Assembly (NCBI GenBank): GCA_038373865.1
Contig: JAXGGA010002841.1
Coordinates: 49,580-113,579, forward strand
DNA: 64,000 bases
Reading direction: 5' to 3'
Source: Uloborus plumipes
Taxonomy: Eukaryota; Arthropoda; Arachnida; Araneae; Uloboridae
Position numbers and translations under genes: made by a program
Shown: one piece after another, positions 60,401-64,000 of the stretch
Numbering within the stretch: the stretch's first letter is position 1
Layout: each line of letters begins with the position of its first letter
The notes under the pieces: generated by a model
Databases searched by the model: none
The model's input: the letters and a program-made list of their open reading frames with translations, nothing else
What the model was told of the DNA's origin: nothing

Positions 60401-63400
60401 TTTGGCACAAAATTAGTTTGTAACATGGGGGTGTGTACTTCAAAGCGGTTTTTTTTTTCAAAAATTCGATTTTTTCCTTTTTCTATTCTAATTTTAAACT
60501 CATTTTCCACATAAATTTGATACAATGGAGGAGAAATATTTCATATCGTCGACACCATGTTAAAATTATGAATGTGAAAATTGGCATTTTTCAGGAGAGA
60601 ACTTTTTTCCACCTGACGTGTTTGGTTATTTTAAATTTTTAAATTTTTATGGATATCTTTTAAAATTATAGTTCGAATGTATCATTTTAATTTTAATTAT
60701 TTGTAAAATTGGAACTTGAAAAATGAACTTGAAAAACGCGATTTTTCACATTTTCGTTATTTTAGCATGGTGCCGACGATGTATATATTTTTTAATTTTG
60801 TTATTCGAAAGCTTGGAATTTTTTGCTAAAAATAATATCAGTTCGAAGTCTCTACGAGTATTGGAAGAGCTGTGATAATTGTTTTTAGAATCCCGGAATT
60901 CAAGGCAGCCAATTGACCAAGCCAAATGATTCTAAAACTAAGCTCTAGAATAAAATTTGGAAATAAATATCAAATGAATTACTTTCTCAACGGAAATTAA
61001 CTTTTCATGTTGTTACCATGGTTATATTTTTTTTGTACCTTTTATTTGTTTCGTTGTTTTCCCCTTAGGCAGGGATTCAAGTGAAACAGCACTGCGATCG
61101 CTTCGAATTGCAATCGCTACTGGAAGTGAATTACATTATCATCAACTTAAATTGGCATGACGTCACTACGGGTGGAGCCAATAAGAGCTCACAAGCACTC
61201 AGCGATCTCCTCTTATTCGCCAAGTAGGCTGTGACGTTTTATCTAGCTCGCTTTTCATAGGCAAACGTCACGCTGACGTCACGATGTTTTTATCAAGAAA
61301 CGTTCTAATGTAATTCATTTCCAGTCGCGATTGTAATTTGCGATTGCCTGTTTCACTTGAATCCCTGCCTTAATTATTTTTAAAATGTATTTGTTTTTGT
61401 AGCGATCCAAACTCCAAGCCTTATTAAAATGAGTTAAATAAAAATATTTTAACTCTTGAATAAAAGTCGTCTGCTGCTATTTTCTTAGTTTTTAAGGAAT
61501 TAAAACTCATTAAATTTTAAAAATATCGTAATTGCGGTATTGGAACGTTCTTTCAAACATGTTTCCTTTCAGAAAATGTACTATTTTGCTTTTAAAGTTA
61601 GGAAAAAAAAAGAGAGTCCTTCCATTTTAAACTTTGGTAAGACTTCCATTGGTTTCTGTAAGAAACCAATTTGCTATTTTCCCTTTGTATTATTTTTTTC
61701 ATACTTTTAAGGAATTATGTTGAATTATAACTAAAATTGAGTATTCTTTCTGCGATATCAATTTATTACTACTGATTTACTGACTAAGTTACGATGCTTG
61801 TTTCCTTTCAAGTACTGAAAATAATTAAATTTATGCTAATTTTGGAAAGAAATGTTTGTCTTTCGTTTAGAATTTGTGCAAGTTCCAGTTTGGTGTTAGA
61901 TTCTTTATTAATTGAATACATTCACATCAAATACTACATTCCCTTATTACTAAATTGTTCCTACGAATTTAATCCAATAACAAAACGCTTTTGGAATTCC
62001 CAACCTAAAGTTAAAGAAGCTTACATCGGTAGTAAAATCACGACAGTACTGGGACGAACTTGATATCATAAATTGGTTTGCAGTTGACAATAGTTTAGTG
62101 ATACTTCGCCAAATTTCTAGCTGAAAATAAGGTGCCAAATTCAGTGACATGTGAAAGTCTTGGTTTGCTTATTGTGTTTACTGCCCTCCACATTTCCTAC
62201 GAATTCGATATTTTAAACTCTTCCAACGAGCGCTATCAATATAGAGGCCCACTTTACATGCAACCATGTTTTCTTTTTTTCTTTTTTAATTTTTTTCGCA
62301 AAAAATACCTCTGCTGACGTAAAAGAGACTAATCAATTGGTAGTCAAAGGTGTGCAAAGTTTCAAATGTACCAAAAATATGGAGAGATCTTGAAAAACAA
62401 AATTACTGTAGGAATAACCCAAGTTCACTACAAATATGTAGATGATCCAAATGACCTTTTATTTTCATACCAAGGGCAATGCCGTGCGGGTACCGCTACT
62501 ATACAATATTTCTGTCGTACATGTTTTACCAAAATTAGATGGGTGATTTCTAGCAAAAATTAGTTTTTTAAGAAAATTCTTAATCTTTCTCCACGATAAA
62601 TTTACATATGTTACCGTTAAAGTATTTTAATGCAGTTATTTCATAGAACTCCTAGTTATTCCATGGAATAACTGATCGTGTGTAATATGTCAAAAATTTG
62701 ACAGTTTAACTAGTTGTTCTATGAAATAACTAGGTATTCTATAAATTAACTAATGAGAGACAGTTAAAGTGTAAAATAAACAATTTATCTAAAATGAAGA
62801 GAATTAAAATGAAAAAGAAGCAATGTTTCTAATATATGCAGCGTATAAATGTATTTGTGGTTGACATTTTGAGAGTATGGCGAAAAAGTATTCTGCTTTG
62901 GTATTTTTTGCCGTCCTTCATAAATTATCTTAATTTGAATTCAAAATTAACGTTTTTTCCCCCGTTACTTGCCCTGTTGTTTAACGAAACGCAAATGTAT
63001 CTTATATTAAACAGCGAGATAAATGATATAGATTATTTTACACTTTAACGGGTTGCAGATCGTTATTCTATGAAATAACTAGTTAAACCATGAAATACAA
63101 GACAGTTTTACACTTTAACGGACACGATCAGTTATTTCATGGAACAACTAAGTATTCTATAAAATAACGGATTTCATACTTTAACGGTAACACATACTTT
63201 CATTTCACTCTTCATATAAACACTCAGGAGAGAAATTTAATAGATCCTTACGCTTTGAGCTGTTGTCGTACTTCTTGGTATGACAGTTTCTTGTCCCCAT
63301 CTGAGTCGGCAAAGCGCAATGCATTCTGGATGTCTTGAATTTTGTCTCGTTTTCCGAGTTTTCCAAGAATGTTGTTGTAACCCTATGAAAATATATAACC

Positions 63401-63583
63401 AAAAGCTTTGTTAGATTTATTTGCTCTTCTAAATGTTTGCATGTATAACTAAAAATATAGTAAATGATTGCGAATAGAGCTTACTTTCTTGAAGAAGTCC
63501 GCAATTTCAAACTCGCTGTTGGAAGAAGCGATTTCAGATTTTACTTCAGCATATGTGTCATTAATAATTGCCAAGAACATGTT
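51482..63583 (-). CDS. PKD2: Polycystin-2 cytoplasmic tail: last five coding exons (5' part outside window)
   Basis: Exons on the minus strand: 63485-63583, 63252-63382, 54911-55153, 53185-53332 and 51482-51586, with GT-AG junctions and compatible phases (726 nt, 241 aa plus stop). The first begins [17 protein letters not shown], the conserved sequence just after the last membrane segment of the TRPP channel. Next come two EF-hands, a linker, the coiled coil [19 protein letters not shown] that assembles polycystin complexes, and the end [14 protein letters not shown]. Polycystin-2 is a Ca2+-permeable channel of cilia and ER. Both EF loops look complete ([12 protein letters not shown] and [12 protein letters not shown]), whereas in human PKD2 the first is degenerate. 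The tail stops at LNMHR, shorter than the vertebrate C-terminus. The EF/linker exon 54911-55153 is much more GC-rich than its surroundings. Membrane exons lie beyond 64000. Confidence 0.94.
51690..52452 (+). mobile_element. Repeat R1 (ACTTCCTTTTACG) copy in the last PKD2 intron
   Basis: Left part CACACTACTTCCTTTTACGT; right end TATACTACGTAAAAGGAAGT. The central block has several TTGGCGACATGTCGCCAAG-type palindromes. About 470 bp match Helitron 1 (20080-20550) inverted. The class is unclear. Confidence 0.65.
52453..53184 (-). other. Remainder of the last PKD2 intron
   Basis: AT-rich, with a TTTA microsatellite at about 52909-52933 and no recognised exon. Confidence 0.5.
53860..53990. mobile_element. 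131-bp MITE, GGGCCCT ends, 3-bp TSD TAC
   Basis: TAC at 53857-53859 and 53991-53993. Ends GGGCCCTGCTCCACAT and ATGTGGAGAAGGGCCC. A PIF/Harbinger-like MITE in the PKD2 intron. Confidence 0.75.
54219..54816. mobile_element. Helitron-related fragment in a PKD2 intron
   Basis: GATCGAACCAGGTAATGATA matches words of 37210-37340. The later GC-raised part (54640-54816) has GGGGCGAAGCCC and ends CTATAGGCGGCTAG followed by T, a plausible Helitron 3' end. The middle is not resolved. Confidence 0.4.
55250..55465 (-). repeat. Segment also present, inverted, inside Helitron 2
   Basis: About 210 bp starting roughly 100 bp from the PKD2 exon 54911-55153 match the reverse complement of 62000-62235 at about 85-90 percent by eye, with one indel of about 25 bp. 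Shared words include CAAGACTTTCACATGTCAC and ATATCAAGTTCGTCCCA. Confidence 0.75.
55470..57460 (-). other. PKD2 intron stretch, unrecognised
   Basis: GC-raised patches at 55920-56150 and 56580-56640 do not match anything recognised. The open frame 57067-57534 shows no domain. Confidence 0.4.
57470..57733 (-). mobile_element. tRNA-derived SINE
   Basis: On the minus strand the head GGGCCGTGGTAGCCGGATCG has an A-box-like sequence, and GGTTCGATC (57672-57680) is a B box about 50 nt later, as in a pol III promoter. A unique body (AGATCCACCGTCTTC, GGACGTTAAAAATGC) follows. The 3' limit is uncertain. Confidence 0.6.
57783..58203. mobile_element. MITE with TTCCACTTAACGA arms plus an abutting solo arm
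   Basis: Element of about 365 bp from 57838: left arm GAGCGCTGTTCCACTTAACG, right arm (reverse complement) GAGCACTTTTCCACTTAACA, each about 55 bp and ending near GGCCCGTAA. A third arm in right-end orientation lies directly before it (57783-57833), so the two back-to-back arms form a long hairpin at 57801-57865. Confidence 0.6.
58367..58741. mobile_element. TA-flanked MITE (CAGTGAATGAACAC ends)
   Basis: TA at 58365-58366 and 58742-58743. Ends GGGTAGACAGATCAGTGAAT and (reverse complement) GGTATACCGACCAGTGAATG, both continuing GAACAC. A related CCCAGTGAATGAACACCCC lies inside. Confidence 0.75.
58779..59225. mobile_element. hAT MITE, TSD TATGAAGG/TATGAAGC
   Basis: Flanking 8-mers agree at 7 of 8. 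Ends CAGTGGTGTATGCAGGAAC and CCCTGGATACGCCACTG. Confidence 0.85.
59747..59925. mobile_element. PIF/Harbinger-type MITE (copy 1), TSD TAA
   Basis: TAA at 59744-59746 and 59926-59928. Ends GGCAGGAATTCAAGTGAAAC and (reverse complement) GGGCCGAATTCAAGTGAAAC. Interior is built of GCGATTGCAA/GATCGC words. At 179 bp, it is related to 61068-61369. Confidence 0.88.
60289..62499 (+). mobile_element. Non-autonomous Helitron (copy 2) with nested MITE, PKD2 intron
   Basis: 5' end TCTATCTCTACTAATAATAA emerges from a TCTATC microsatellite. The 3' end has GGGCAATGCCGTGCGGGTAC then CGCTAC, so the last base of the usual CTAG is changed. Shares the 5' kilobase and 3' hairpin with 18848-20656, including CATGTTGTTACCATGGTTA. 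The R1 repeat seen in copy 1 is largely replaced by other DNA, including the segment shared with 55250-55465. Confidence 0.85.
61068..61369. mobile_element. PIF/Harbinger-type MITE (copy 2), TSD TTA, nested in Helitron 2
   Basis: TTA at 61065-61067 and 61370-61372. Perfect ends GGCAGGGATTCAAGTGAAAC and GTTTCACTTGAATCCCTGCC. Contains two TGACGTCA-like palindromes. Helitron 1 keeps the uninterrupted site at about 19370 (CCCTTAATAATTTTAAAAAT). Confidence 0.93.
62610..63191. mobile_element. 582-bp MITE with long GTTACCGTTAAAGTAT inverted repeats, next to a PKD2 exon
   Basis: The inverted repeats extend about 75-80 bp (GTTACCGTTAAAGTAT...CAGTTATTTCATAGA...AATAACTGATCGTGT), with extra internal copies of ACACTTTAACGG and of TCTATGAAATAACTAG. 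It ends 60 bp from PKD2 exon 63252-63382. Confidence 0.85.
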
Positions 63584-64000
63584 CTGAAAACAAATAAAGA
63601 GAAGCATTGAAGGAACATTTTGTGAATATTTTACACATTTTCAAGAAAATAAAGCAATTAGTTTTTAAATTTTCGAATTTATAGGTTTCAGTTGCGTTTG
63701 TGCGTGTAGTCAAAACTCTAAACGTATTCTTTATTTTTCAGCAAGGAATTGGGTTTGTTGAGCTGGAAAAATTTATCTTTCAACTAATTTCATGCAATAT
63801 CTAACAATTTTATTTTTATGCTCGTACTTTCGAATAAATTAAAATTTTTAATTTTATAATTTTGTACCTTATTAGTTAATTTTCACTATTTTGTGATGTT
63901 ATTCTTCAAAATATAAAATATTATTTTGTACAGAATCTCATGGTAAGATCTACTTGAGTTCTTTTTTTTTTCTTTCTTTGCTTTGTGTTTTAGTCACATG
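63584..64000 (-). other. PKD2 intron upstream of the first visible exon
   Basis: AT-rich. The next PKD2 exon is expected beyond 64000. No other feature was seen. Confidence 0.5.

Overview
This is a eukaryotic nuclear window: AT-rich, with interrupted genes, GT-AG introns and very dense non-autonomous DNA transposons. The four conserved genes are metazoan. Intron and transposon style (Helitrons with CTAG ends, hAT, Tc1/mariner and PIF/Harbinger MITEs, a tRNA-like SINE, an arthropod-type TCAGTT initiator candidate) suggests an arthropod, possibly an arachnid. That taxonomic guess is inference; no marker in the window decides it.

Gene layout, left to right. (1) The last coding exon of a renalase-like flavoprotein, plus strand, 1648-1803. 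(2) An ELAV/Hu-type three-RRM RNA-binding protein, minus strand, 4344-5330, with an uninterrupted coding region and probable non-coding 5' exons farther right. (3) A complete 13-exon PPP2R3C gene (PP2A regulatory subunit B'' gamma), plus strand, 14582-46435. All phases join, giving 1314 nt of CDS and 437 aa. (4) The last five coding exons of polycystin-2 (PKD2), minus strand, 63583 down to 51482. Genes 1/2 and 3/4 converge tail to tail. Genes 2/3 appear to diverge from a shared region near 14.1-14.6 kb.

Most remaining DNA is repeats. Many elements can be bounded precisely because both termini and the target-site duplication (TSD) are visible: at least eight hAT-type elements with 8-bp duplications, several TA-flanked mariner-type elements, one TTAA-flanked piggyBac-type element, two PIF/Harbinger-type MITEs with TWA duplications, and two related Helitrons. 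Elements are often nested. The strongest case is 21261-26896, where a TA-flanked element holds a 4.7-kb hAT element that itself holds a further hAT MITE, a 248-bp MITE and a degenerate array. The two Helitrons also let one MITE insertion be read against its empty site.

No transposase, reverse transcriptase, CRISPR array, canonical tRNA or rRNA gene was recognised. The most interesting leads are the intronless ELAV-like gene and its possible promoter sharing with PPP2R3C, a candidate extra terminal exon at 49924-50112 downstream of PKD2, and a PKD2-intron segment repeated in inverted orientation inside a Helitron.
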